Below, one piece after another: positions 1 through 6,203 of a DNA stretch of 23,058 nt; the stretch's first letter is position 1; each line of letters begins with the position of its first letter. This stretch comes from Prevotellaceae bacterium UBA7028 (GTDB taxonomy: Bacteria; Bacteroidota; Bacteroidia; Bacteroidales; Bacteroidaceae): assembly GCA_002494215.1 (NCBI GenBank), contig DLBF01000191.1, positions 378-23,435 of the forward strand, in the 5' to 3' direction. A program made the position numbers and the translations under genes. A model generated the notes under the pieces. The model was not told the DNA's origin. It ran no database searches and was given only the letters and a program-made list of their open reading frames with translations.

Positions 1-107
1 AAATTTATTTGGGAAAATCCGAACAAGAGGAATTTCGAGACAACAGCCTCGAAAGTATAAAGAATTAAGGAAATTACGCGACGAAAAGCTATTTTATTTT
101 CGCACCA

Positions 108-1862
108 TCATTCTTCTGACGTTAGTACCCAATCAAACTTCTTTTCCCAACGCCAAATAGTAACACGGGCTATATCAGTCATGTTTATAATCTGCTGCTT
201 AGATAGACCTATACGTATAAGATACAGAACCTGCATTTCCTTGTCACTGACGCGTTTGTGCTGTTTCAGAATCGCCTCGTGGAATGTAGGATACAATTCA
301 TCCACAGCATTGTAAAGCTGTTTCCATTCTGCCAATGTCATCTCCTTCTTGCCCTTCGAAGCAGCACGAACGGCACGGATCACATCCTCTGCCTTTCCCT
401 CGAAATCCGACTGATGCAGCAGTTTGATGAACGTTTTGTTCTGCTCTTTCTTCTCCTCCAGCTGCTCCTCTGTCTTCTTCAGCGCTTCAGTGTTCTCCGA
501 CAACTCTTGGTTCACAAGTTGAAGTTTCTTTTTCACGTCATCCAACTCGCGCGATGATTTTTTGAGCGATTCCCTCGACTCAGCCAACACTTTCTCCTTA
601 CGCTTGATGTCCTCGCGCAGTTTCCTATCGTCGTCAGTGACACGCTGCAATTCAGAAGACATCGCAGCAACCTCCTTCAGATGTCTCTGCTTCCTCTTGA
701 AGTTAATGATATATCCCACACTGGCTAACAGCGAAGCAGCCAGGAAAGCTATGGCAGAGAGACTCTTGTAACGCTCCTTTTCTTCCTTCAGGTCCTGCTC
801 TCTTTTCTGGTCCAAATGATACTGATAGGCGTTATTGACGGTAGCAGCCAATTCCTGACGCTTGCCAAAGTCCAGCGAGTCACTGAGCCGCATAAAAGAG
901 TCTGCATATCGTTTAGCATTTTCCTTATCACCTGCATCGCTATACATCTTAAACATGAGCTTTGCTGCATCATATTTCGCGATGATATCTGTTGATTCAT
1001 CCAGAATCTTGTCAAAATAAACAGCGGCAGAGTCTACCATTCCCAACATCTTGTAATAATCTCCAAAAGCCACGCATGCGTATGCAGGTTCCCCTTCTAA
1101 AGGATTGCCCTCTATCAACTTAAAGCAATTTCTTGCCTTAGATATCGCCCCCAATTCAGAATAGCGATGCAATAAGACTATAATAATATTTTGGAACACA
1201 GTTTCCGAATGAGACTGAATGATACGGGCATACACCGAGTCGTAAGCGTCTTCTGCTTCCTTGTTTTTCTTTAATGCCTGATACGAAACGCCCAAGTGCG
1301 AGAAGGGGGTTACCATATCCGTTTTTGTCTTCTTACTTATTTCCAACTCCTTAAGGGCAGCCTTCAAGGATTCACTGTAATTCTGCACCTTATCTTGCAG
1401 ATAATTAATATTAGAATAAGTATTACTCAGCATCACTGAATCACATTCTTTAGGATTCTCACTGGCATAATCCAACGACTTAAAGAAGTGTTCCAATGCA
1501 CGAGGCGTATCCTGCAAATCGCGATAGACACTGCCTGCATAGTGGTAGACCTCTTGTTTGTCGGCTGTAGTACCGTTATCCTCGAAATAGGTCACCAACT
1601 TCCTAACCATAATATCCGAAGTAGGCATCTTATATGCCTTGTCGTTCAGACGGACACGCAACAGGTCATATTTATTTTTTATATAATCATTCTTTCCTCT
1701 GACTTCAATTTCAAGTGAATCAAGCATAGACAATGCCTTATTGGGGTCACTGTCTCCTATTACTTTTATATGCTCCATTCTGCTCAGAGAATGATCTTTC
1801 GAACACGATGCCACTATCAACATCATGAGCACAAAAAAGTACCCTAAAAAATGCTTTTTCAT
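108..1862 (-). CDS. Membrane-spanning TPR sensor with C-terminal helix-turn-helix DNA-binding domain (584 aa)
   Basis: Likely a one-component transcription regulator that senses in the periplasm and binds DNA in the cytoplasm. Residues 1-20 form a signal peptide ending in a lipobox (VASC, Cys20). Residues 21 to about 350 are helical and TPR-like, with typical pairs around YRDLQDTPRALEHFFKSLDY. One membrane helix lies near 367-385 (SAIAFLAASLLASVGYI) and is followed by basic residues. A charged coiled coil covers about 388-475. The C-terminal 50 residues (VSDKEMQVLYLIRIGLSKQQ, then a recognition helix with VTIWRWEKK) resemble a LuxR/GerE-type HTH. The start at 1862 is chosen because AGGTG sits 8 nt upstream; ATGs at 1868 and 1943 are less good, and 1943 would bury the signal peptide. 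It diverges from the secreted protein at 2153, its probable target. Architecture is seen; regulatory role is inferred; ligand unknown. Confidence 0.85.
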   Translation of the reverse strand: MKKHFLGYFFVLMMLIVASCSKDHSLSRMEHIKVIGDSDPNKALSMLDSLEIEVRGKNDYIKNKYDLLRVRLNDKAYKMPTSDIMVRKLVTYFEDNGTTADKQEVYHYAGSVYRDLQDTPRALEHFFKSLDYASENPKECDSVMLSNTYSNINYLQDKVQNYSESLKAALKELEISKKTKTDMVTPFSHLGVSYQALKKNKEAEDAYDSVYARIIQSHSETVFQNIIIVLLHRYSELGAISKARNCFKLIEGNPLEGEPAYACVAFGDYYKMLGMVDSAAVYFDKILDESTDIIAKYDAAKLMFKMYSDAGDKENAKRYADSFMRLSDSLDFGKRQELAATVNNAYQYHLDQKREQDLKEEKERYKSLSAIAFLAASLLASVGYIINFKRKQRHLKEVAAMSSELQRVTDDDRKLREDIKRKEKVLAESRESLKKSSRELDDVKKKLQLVNQELSENTEALKKTEEQLEEKKEQNKTFIKLLHQSDFEGKAEDVIRAVRAASKGKKEMTLAEWKQLYNAVDELYPTFHEAILKQHKRVSDKEMQVLYLIRIGLSKQQIINMTDIARVTIWRWEKKFDWVLTSEE

Positions 1863-1886
1863 AAACATAACACCTAAAATCGGGTA

Positions 1887-1894
1887 CAAAACTA
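1887..1894 (-). promoter_or_regulatory. -7 box of the TPR-HTH regulator promoter
   Basis: On the minus strand this reads TAGTTTTG, matching the Bacteroidetes -7 consensus TAnnTTTG. It would start RNA near 1880, leaving a leader of about 18 nt before the start at 1862. No clear TTTG -33 element is found at the right distance; a TGTTTCAT octamer lies there instead, which fits a promoter controlled by a bound protein. Confidence 0.5.
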
Positions 1895-1916
1895 AACAAA
1901 AAAAATGAGATTTTTG

Positions 1917-2081
1917 TGTTTCATACCCCAAAAAATGTTTCATTTTGTTTCACTTTTCCATATTTCATAGTGAAACAAGGTAATAATTTCATACTCCATA
2001 CAATTCTGATTTTCAATATCTTGTAAACTTAAAATAAACCGAATAACATTTTTTAACAAAAAGTGAAACAAAATGAAACAT
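1917..2081. promoter_or_regulatory. Six-site operator cluster with a perfect 23-bp inverted repeat
   Basis: The octamer TGTTTCAY occurs at 1917-1924, 1936-1943 and 1946-1953, and in reverse (RTGAAACA) at 1970-1977, 2063-2070 and 2073-2080. Positions 1935-1957 and 2059-2081 are perfect 23-bp reverse complements 101 bases apart, each holding two octamers exactly 10 bp (one helical turn) apart. The arms face the two divergent promoters: one ends about 30 bp from the -7 box at 2112, the other begins about 40 bp from the one at 1894. The pattern is what a multimeric regulator would bind; the TPR-HTH protein next door is the obvious candidate. That assignment is inference. Confidence 0.7.
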
Positions 2082-2111
2082 GATTTTTTCTTCTGTTTGG
2101 TTGATAGCTCG

Positions 2112-2119
2112 TAATTTTG
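2112..2119 (+). promoter_or_regulatory. -7 box of the DUF3244-like gene promoter
   Basis: TAATTTTG matches TAnnTTTG. RNA would start near 2126, about 27 nt before the ATG at 2153. No good -33 TTTG lies 19-21 bases upstream, while the right arm of the operator ends at 2081, just upstream of where the -33 would be. This is a typical place for an activator. Confidence 0.6.
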
Positions 2120-2152
2120 CATTCGGAACAAATCAAACCAACACAAAAAGAT

Positions 2153-2563
2153 ATGAAAACAACAGTAAAATTTTTAGTGATTTTGTTTGCTCTGGCAATG
2201 AATGTAACTAATGTACGCGCAGACGGCGACCCCAAGCCTGTAGTTGTAAAGACAACAAGACCTACTCCACTCGTGGGTGGCAATCCAGGTCCCAAGAGAG
2301 GTCGTACGAAAGTAGAGATTTTGAACATCGACATCCTGCTGGATCAGGAGAACCGTTCACTTAGCTTCTACGATCCCGAAGGCAGAACAATTACATATTA
2401 TATATATGACGAGGACGAATTCGAGGTAGCCAGCGGTATCATCTCCTTCGCTACAACTGAGGAGGCAACCGTTTCACTGGAAGACCTGGAAGACGGTATC
2501 TATACACTCTGCATCGAATGTAACAATACAACCTACGAAGGAGAGTTTGGACTGGAAGAGTGA
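2153..2563 (+). CDS. Small secreted DUF3244-like beta-sandwich protein (136 aa)
   Basis: A signal peptide covers residues 1-23 (hydrophobic FLVILFALAM, cleavage after VRA). A basic Pro/Gly-rich stretch follows (about 24-50, with KTTRPTP and GPKRGRTK), then an acidic beta-rich domain (about 51-136) with alternating strands such as SLSFYDPEG and GIYTLCIEC. Size, signal peptide and the DGIYTL-type C-terminal strand resemble DUF3244 proteins of Bacteroidales, small Ig-like secreted proteins of unknown function; this is recalled, not searched. The start at 2153 is preferred because an in-frame TTG further upstream (2117) lies inside the -7 box. The two cysteines (in TLCIECNN) are three residues apart. 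It is probably controlled by the divergent TPR-HTH regulator through the octamer cluster. Confidence 0.8.
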   Translation: MKTTVKFLVILFALAMNVTNVRADGDPKPVVVKTTRPTPLVGGNPGPKRGRTKVEILNIDILLDQENRSLSFYDPEGRTITYYIYDEDEFEVASGIISFATTEEATVSLEDLEDGIYTLCIECNNTTYEGEFGLEE

Positions 2564-2664
2564 TTTAATTGCATAATAATATTTCTGACAAGTGTTATAC
2601 TAGCACGGTCACGCACGCTGTTTGTCACAAGATTAACGAACCTCACACTGTTTCTTTAATTACA

Positions 2665-2701
2665 GGGAAGTCTGTTTCGGCATTAGCAGTTCAGACTTCC
2701 C
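2665..2701 (+). repeat. Hairpin downstream of the DUF3244-like gene
   Basis: GGGAAGTCTG (2665-2674) and CAGACTTCCC (2692-2701) are perfect 10-bp reverse complements around a 17-nt loop. A weaker inverted repeat (AAGTG...CACTT, about 2703-2718) follows directly. There is no T-run after either stem, so a simple intrinsic terminator is not convincing; it could be a transcript end, a processing site or a leader structure of the next ORF. The rest of 2564-2775 shows no gene. Confidence 0.6.
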
Positions 2702-2775
2702 CAAGTGAGGCCCCACTTCTTAATAAGGAAGAAAACTAATCACAGCATCTGACCGCTCAACTAACAAAAACGAAC

Positions 2776-3129
2776 ATGAAACGATTCATTACTTATCTCA
2801 TAGCTATCGCGCTGTTTCCACAAGTTATTTCAGCAGTAATTCTTGTGTCAAAACCCCAGAAAACGTTTTCTATTTCACAAACGTATGTAATCACACACAA
2901 TCCCCATAAGTGTATAAGTTGCTTGGCACCTAACATCTGGGCTGCCTACAACGCTCACGATCACAACGGGGATTGGAAGGTTGAGAATGTACAGCATCAT
3001 AACGAACAGAATAAGCCTGAGATGCTTAGCAAGAACTTCTGCCAGCAGAAGTCCGCTACAGGCATGAGACATCTGTTTGGAGGCAGAATAGTGCCCAACT
3101 CTCAACAGAGATTGGCGCAAGCACAATAA
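2776..3129 (+). CDS. Putative small secreted protein, unknown function (117 aa)
   Basis: I do not recognise this protein. It begins with a credible signal peptide (MKRFITYLIAIALFPQVISA, cleavage near residue 20). The mature part of about 97 residues is rich in His, Asn and Gln with three cysteines (in KCISC and NFCQQ) and has no clear domain. It follows the DUF3244-like gene on the same strand after a 212-base gap containing a hairpin, with no clear promoter of its own, so it could belong to the same transcript. Support is the signal peptide, the intact frame and the lack of a better frame here; the composition is somewhat unusual, so it may be a chance ORF or a decayed gene. Confidence 0.45.
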   Translation: MKRFITYLIAIALFPQVISAVILVSKPQKTFSISQTYVITHNPHKCISCLAPNIWAAYNAHDHNGDWKVENVQHHNEQNKPEMLSKNFCQQKSATGMRHLFGGRIVPNSQQRLAQAQ

Positions 3130-3215
3130 GTAGCCCAACCCATGTTATAGAATAAAAGAAAGCACACGAAAGGTTTTTGTAAAAAAGGAATTGTTTAAGG
3201 TAAAGTGTTGGTAAT

Positions 3216-3251
3216 GCCTGTCAAACCCTTACATTTAAGGGGACGGCAGGC
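3216..3251. repeat. Imperfect hairpin
   Basis: GCCTG (3216-3220) pairs with CAGGC (3247-3251), and inside it CCCTTA (3226-3231) pairs with TAAGGG (3236-3241), with an internal bulge between. It lies in the gene-free stretch 3130-3584, immediately before a stronger hairpin. Function unknown; it could be part of a transcript end. Confidence 0.4.
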
Positions 3252-3267
3252 TTACCTCTTTTATATA

Positions 3268-3336
3268 GGCTGAATTCAAGGAGTTTGGAGGCTGAATTCC
3301 CCGAGTATTTACGCTCCAAACTCCTCGAATTCAGCC
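3268..3336. repeat. Long inverted repeat (23-bp arms) with a third copy of one arm in the loop
   Basis: Bases 3268-3290 and 3314-3336 are reverse complements at 22 of 23 positions, with a 23-nt loop. The decamer GGCTGAATTC occurs at both 3268-3277 and 3290-3299, so the right arm (GAATTCAGCC, 3327-3336) can pair with either copy. It lies between a small secreted ORF and an esterase gene. Possible roles are a dispersed palindromic repeat, a transcript-end structure or a switching RNA; the sequence does not decide. Confidence 0.75.
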
Positions 3337-3391
3337 TTTAAACTTTTGAAGCTTATTTGTAATTATTTTCTAACTTGATTTTGACCAACAA

Positions 3392-3427
3392 TCAACTTGA
3401 ATAAAAAACTTTTCAAGTTGATTTTTT
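3392..3427 (+). terminator. Probable intrinsic terminator
   Basis: TCAACTTGAA (3392-3401) and TTCAAGTTGA (3412-3421) form a perfect 10-bp stem with a 10-nt A-rich loop, followed by a T-run (3422-3427). This would end transcription coming from the small secreted genes upstream. The stem is A+T-rich, so strength is uncertain. Confidence 0.6.
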
Positions 3428-3527
3428 CCACCTTTTAACCTGTATTCTTAATCCTTGCATGATTGCTTCCCCAATAAAGTTGGAGAAGAATTATCATATT
3501 CAGGAAAAAAACAAATACCTGAATACA

Positions 3528-3559
3528 TTTGGTATTTAACTCGCTAATTCGTATCTTTG
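3528..3559 (+). promoter_or_regulatory. Bacteroidetes-type promoter of the SGNH esterase gene
   Basis: TTTG at 3528-3531 and TATCTTTG at 3552-3559 are 20 bases apart, a near-ideal -33/-7 pair. RNA would start near 3566, about 19 nt before the ATG at 3585, with TAAGG just before the start codon. Confidence 0.75.
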
Positions 3560-3584
3560 CAGGCATTAAAAAAGAAATCTAAGG

Positions 3585-5045
3585 ATGAAACGCTATATAA
3601 TCATATTGATTGCGGCAGTATCCGCACTCTGTGCTAATGCACAGGGAGAATTGATTACCGAGCCCGCCAGAAAGGACACTATCAGACTGCTGACTATCGG
3701 TAACAGCTTCTCACAGGATGCCGTAGAGCAATATCTGTACGAACTGGCCAAAGAGGCCGGCATACACATGATAATAGGCAATGCATACAAAGGCGGACAA
3801 AGCCTGGAGCAGCATTGGTCAGATTTAACCCTGGAACATGACGTATATGAGTACCGCAAGGTAGTGAACGGAATCCGCTACAATACGCCACATGCGCTCC
3901 TGAGCCCTATCATTACAGACGAGCCATGGGACTTTATCAGTTTTCAGCAGGCAAGCCATTACAGCGGACTGACAACAACATACGAGCCATACCTGTCGCA
4001 ACTGGTCCAGTTCACAGACAGCATAAAGACTTGTCAGGACGTACGTTACGGTTGGCACATGACATGGGCTTACTCCAAGGATTCGAACCACAGCGGATTT
4101 ACTAACTACAGCCGCAGCCAGGAGGCGATGTACGACAGCATACGCTACGCAGCACAGTGGACCCTGATCCTGCATCCCGAGTTCTCTTTCAATGTACCAA
4201 GCGGTACTGCCATACAGAACGCACGTACCACATACCTAGGTGACAACATGAATCGGGACGGCTACCATCTGGATTTAAAATTTGGCCGTTACACAGCCGC
4301 TTGCACCTGGTTGGAGACACTGACAGGAATTTCGCCCGTGGGACTAAGGTACAAGCCAGAAGGAGTGGATGAAGCAGCGGCCCATGCCTGTCAGGTTGCA
4401 GCTCACGCAGCCGTCCAGAATCCCTTTGAGGTAACAAAGCTAAGTACTGAAGGATTCAATGCTCGGAATGACCTCATCCCAACAGGACTTATAAAGTTCA
4501 ATTTCGGAGAAAAGACAGAGGCCGACCCCAACTGGAACAGCATAACACCGCAAATGCGCACCTTCACTTGGATTACAGATTCCAACGGCAATGTTACAGG
4601 CATTACATTGACCAGTCAAAATGCTTTCTTGGGCACAAATACAAATGGTCCCAGCTATACTACCACAAACATGCTAATGCCCAGCAGCGTATCCCAATCC
4701 TGCATGTGGGGATATGCGGCAGACAGTTTCGGGAGTCAAAAACCAAAGAGTTCCTGCACCCTGACCCTGGGACACATGAATCCCGACCTGAAATACGACT
4801 TCACATTCTTTTCATCGCGACAGGATTGTCAGGATTGGCGCGAGACCGCATTTACCCTTCAAGGCGACAAAATCTATACAGACAAAGTTGAGGCAGCCAA
4901 CAACGTCAGTCATACGGCTCAAGTCAAGAATATCCAGCCTATGGCAGACGGTAGAATCATCATAAACATTGCGCCAGGTGAGCGAAACAACAACAAAAAC
5001 AAATTCTACTATCTGAATGCAATGACAATAAAAGCACACAGGTAA
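3585..5045 (+). CDS. Secreted SGNH-type hydrolase, DUF4886-like, probable carbohydrate esterase (486 aa)
   Basis: A signal peptide (residues 1-19, ending CANA before Q20) directs export. The catalytic domain, about 30-285, starts with LLTIGNSFSQ (block I, nucleophile Ser41), has a Gly-rich stretch GGQSLEQHW (block II), and ends with DGYH (Asp225, His228), followed by LDLKFGRYTAACTWLETLTG; this matches the SGNH/GDSL plan and the DUF4886 group of Bacteroidetes. The C-terminal part (about 295-486) is a beta-rich accessory domain beginning LIKFNFGE, possibly carbohydrate binding. Likely role: removing acyl groups from plant or host polysaccharide in the periplasm or outside the cell. It has its own promoter and no sugar-utilisation partner beside it, so the substrate cannot be inferred. 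Confidence 0.85.
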   Translation: MKRYIIILIAAVSALCANAQGELITEPARKDTIRLLTIGNSFSQDAVEQYLYELAKEAGIHMIIGNAYKGGQSLEQHWSDLTLEHDVYEYRKVVNGIRYNTPHALLSPIITDEPWDFISFQQASHYSGLTTTYEPYLSQLVQFTDSIKTCQDVRYGWHMTWAYSKDSNHSGFTNYSRSQEAMYDSIRYAAQWTLILHPEFSFNVPSGTAIQNARTTYLGDNMNRDGYHLDLKFGRYTAACTWLETLTGISPVGLRYKPEGVDEAAAHACQVAAHAAVQNPFEVTKLSTEGFNARNDLIPTGLIKFNFGEKTEADPNWNSITPQMRTFTWITDSNGNVTGITLTSQNAFLGTNTNGPSYTTTNMLMPSSVSQSCMWGYAADSFGSQKPKSSCTLTLGHMNPDLKYDFTFFSSRQDCQDWRETAFTLQGDKIYTDKVEAANNVSHTAQVKNIQPMADGRIIINIAPGERNNNKNKFYYLNAMTIKAHR

Positions 5046-5048
5046 AGG

Positions 5049-5118
5049 ATTGAAAGTTGAAAATTGAAAGTTGAGGGCTGAGAGTTGAGGATTGTGAATT
5101 ATGAATTGTGAATTATGA
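5049..5118 (+). repeat. Low-complexity intergenic repeats (TTGA-rich and 14-bp tandem)
   Basis: Bases 5049-5090 repeat variants of ATTGAAAGTTGA / GAGAGTTGAGG. They are followed by a perfect 14-bp tandem duplication, ATTGTGAATTATGA at 5091-5104 and 5105-5118. A decayed relative (GAGAGTTGGAAGTTTAG) lies after tRNA-Arg around 6089-6105 and another copy lies inside lpdA (22217-22244). Such simple repeats are common between Bacteroidales genes; here they fill the gap between the esterase and the next gene. Confidence 0.8.
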
Positions 5119-5130
5119 ATTAAACTAAAT

Positions 5131-5616
5131 ATGGAACAACAGAAACAAATACAGATACAGTTCAGACTGGTTGATGTGCAGGAGTTGCAATTTGTAAACC
5201 TTTCTAAACAATGGCCTGAGGGCGAACTTCAGGTGAACAACCAACTGCAGTTCAATTGCGACACAGAAAAACGAATAGTAAGATGCGTTACAAACTTTGA
5301 ATACAAGAAAAATGATATAACACAGCTTATCCTGGGCGTACAGACCGTCTTTGAGTTTGCACGCGAAGGATGGAGTGCTATGTACGACCTAAATGGCGAT
5401 CAATGGATACTGCCCGTAGGATTGGTTCAGCACATTGCCGACATGACCATTGGTGCCGCACGAGGCATCTTGGCCATTCGCAGCGAAGAAGCTGGAATTC
5501 CCAAGCAGATACTGCCCCTTATCAACCCTGGACAGATTCTGCAAAGCAACATCAGTTTTAAGCGTGTACAACAAGGCAAAACTGTTCCTATAGGCAATTC
5601 TGGAGGGAATGCATAA
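5131..5616 (+). CDS. Small cytoplasmic protein, possibly SecB-like fold (161 aa)
   Basis: There is no signal peptide or membrane segment. The N-terminal half is built of beta strands (IQIQFRLVDVQEL, LQFNCDTEKRIVRCVTNFEY, QLILGVQTVFEFA). The C-terminal half has a helix (LVQHIADMTIGAARGILAIR) and then a proline-rich segment (KQILPLINPGQILQ). That order, and length close to the 155-160 residues of SecB, recall the export chaperone SecB, whose long helix is followed by a PPLNLAPV-type segment. The resemblance is structural guesswork from the sequence, not a family match. The gene follows the esterase after 85 bases of repeats and precedes a terminator at 5752. Calling it a conserved hypothetical is the safe description. 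Confidence 0.7.
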   Translation: MEQQKQIQIQFRLVDVQELQFVNLSKQWPEGELQVNNQLQFNCDTEKRIVRCVTNFEYKKNDITQLILGVQTVFEFAREGWSAMYDLNGDQWILPVGLVQHIADMTIGAARGILAIRSEEAGIPKQILPLINPGQILQSNISFKRVQQGKTVPIGNSGGNA

Positions 5617-5692
5617 AAAGACAAAATATACATATTCGTCTACAGAACGTATATATTTGTCGAAATAATTTTCCCATTGCAGAATATAACCA

Positions 5693-5783
5693 TACATTTG
5701 CCATGTGCAAACAAGCGATGCATGACCATAGCTAGAAAAATCTAATGGCGAGGGCTGTAAGTACTTACAGCCCTTTTATTTTG
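5693..5783 (+). ncRNA. Possible small RNA: promoter-like box to strong terminator
   Basis: TACATTTG (5693-5700) matches the -7 consensus; a second match, TATATTTG, is at 5652-5659. RNA starting near 5707 would end at the terminator at 5752-5783, giving a transcript of about 70 nt without a credible ORF (only a 10-codon frame from 5703). No good -33 element is seen, so this may just be the 3' end of the preceding gene's transcript. Confidence 0.3.
5752..5783 (+). terminator. Intrinsic terminator
   Basis: GGGCTGTAAGT (5752-5762) and ACTTACAGCCC (5763-5773) form a perfect 22-bp palindrome, in practice a 9-bp stem with a tetraloop, followed by TTTTATTTT. It ends transcription from 5131-5616 or from a small RNA starting near 5707. 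Confidence 0.85.
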
Positions 5784-5839
5784 TCATTATTGTACTATTT
5801 GCGGATATAATCGGACAAAATACACATACCTTATATAAT

Positions 5840-5983
5840 AAATTACTTCATCTCGGCATAAAAAAAGAATGGATTCTTTTGTTCTGCGCTCGATTTTTCG
5901 AAACTTTGAGGCTATCGCCTCGAAATTACTTCATCTCGGCATAAAAAAAGAATGGATTCTTTTGTTCTGCGCTCGATTTTTCG
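5840..5983 (+). repeat. 61-bp direct repeat carrying duplicated promoter sequence
   Basis: Bases 5840-5900 and 5923-5983 are identical over 61 bp, separated by 22 bases. Each copy ends with a TTTG -33 element (5878-5881, 5961-5964) and 19 bases later reaches a -7 position: TAATTTTG after copy 2, AAACTTTG after copy 1. The 22-base spacer holds a small hairpin GAGGC-TATC-GCCTC (5908-5921). The duplication lies directly upstream of tRNA-Arg. Confidence 0.9.
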
Positions 5984-5991
5984 TAATTTTG
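5961..5991 (+). promoter_or_regulatory. Promoter of tRNA-Arg
   Basis: TTTG at 5961-5964 and TAATTTTG at 5984-5991 with a 19-base gap match the Bacteroidetes promoter. RNA would start near 5998, about nine bases before the mature tRNA. Confidence 0.8.
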
Positions 5992-6006
5992 CAACCGCAA
6001 AGAAAA

Positions 6007-6078
6007 GCCCCTGTAGTTCAATGGATAGAACAACGGTTTCCTAAACCGTCGATCCGGGTTCGATTCCCGGCGGGGGTA
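6007..6078 (+). tRNA. tRNA-Arg (anticodon CCU)
   Basis: A complete cloverleaf can be drawn. Acceptor GCCCCTG pairs with CGGGGGT (closing G-U pair), D stem GTTC/GAAC, anticodon stem ACGGT/ACCGT around loop TTCCTAA (anticodon CCT), T stem CCGGG/CCCGG with TTCGATT loop, discriminator A. CC follows but the terminal A is not encoded. It reads the AGG arginine codon. Confidence 0.95.
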
Positions 6079-6203
6079 CCTTAACAATTGAGAGTTGGAA
6101 GTTTAGTGTTTAGAGCCCATCGTTTATAGATGGAAGATGAAGGTTAAGGGTATAAGGTAAAAAGACTTAAGTGGAAATTTAGAATCAAAAATAAGAGATA
6201 ACA

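Noticed and set aside
82..103. CGAAAA/TTTTCG stem after the regulator's stop as a terminator
   Set aside because: Short and A+T-rich, with no clear T-run on the minus strand; too weak to list.
1863..1943. Longer start of the TPR-HTH regulator at 1943 with a duplicated KHFLGY motif
   Set aside because: It would put the signal peptide inside the protein and cover the -7 box; the duplication reflects a 14-bp near-repeat (TACCCYAAAAAATG at 1840 and 1924) in leader DNA, and AGGTG is well placed for 1862.
5049..5118. CRISPR-like or promoter array from the TTGA repeats
   Set aside because: Units are too short, without spacers, and of simple-sequence type.
5840..5983. Duplication next to a tRNA as an attachment site of an integrated element
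   Set aside because: The repeat is upstream of the tRNA rather than at its 3' end, the copies are only 83 bases apart and there is no integrase.
5869..6084. 71-codon open frame across the promoter repeat and tRNA-Arg
   Set aside because: It runs through the 61-bp duplication and the tRNA gene; the apparent repeated peptide is just the duplicated DNA.
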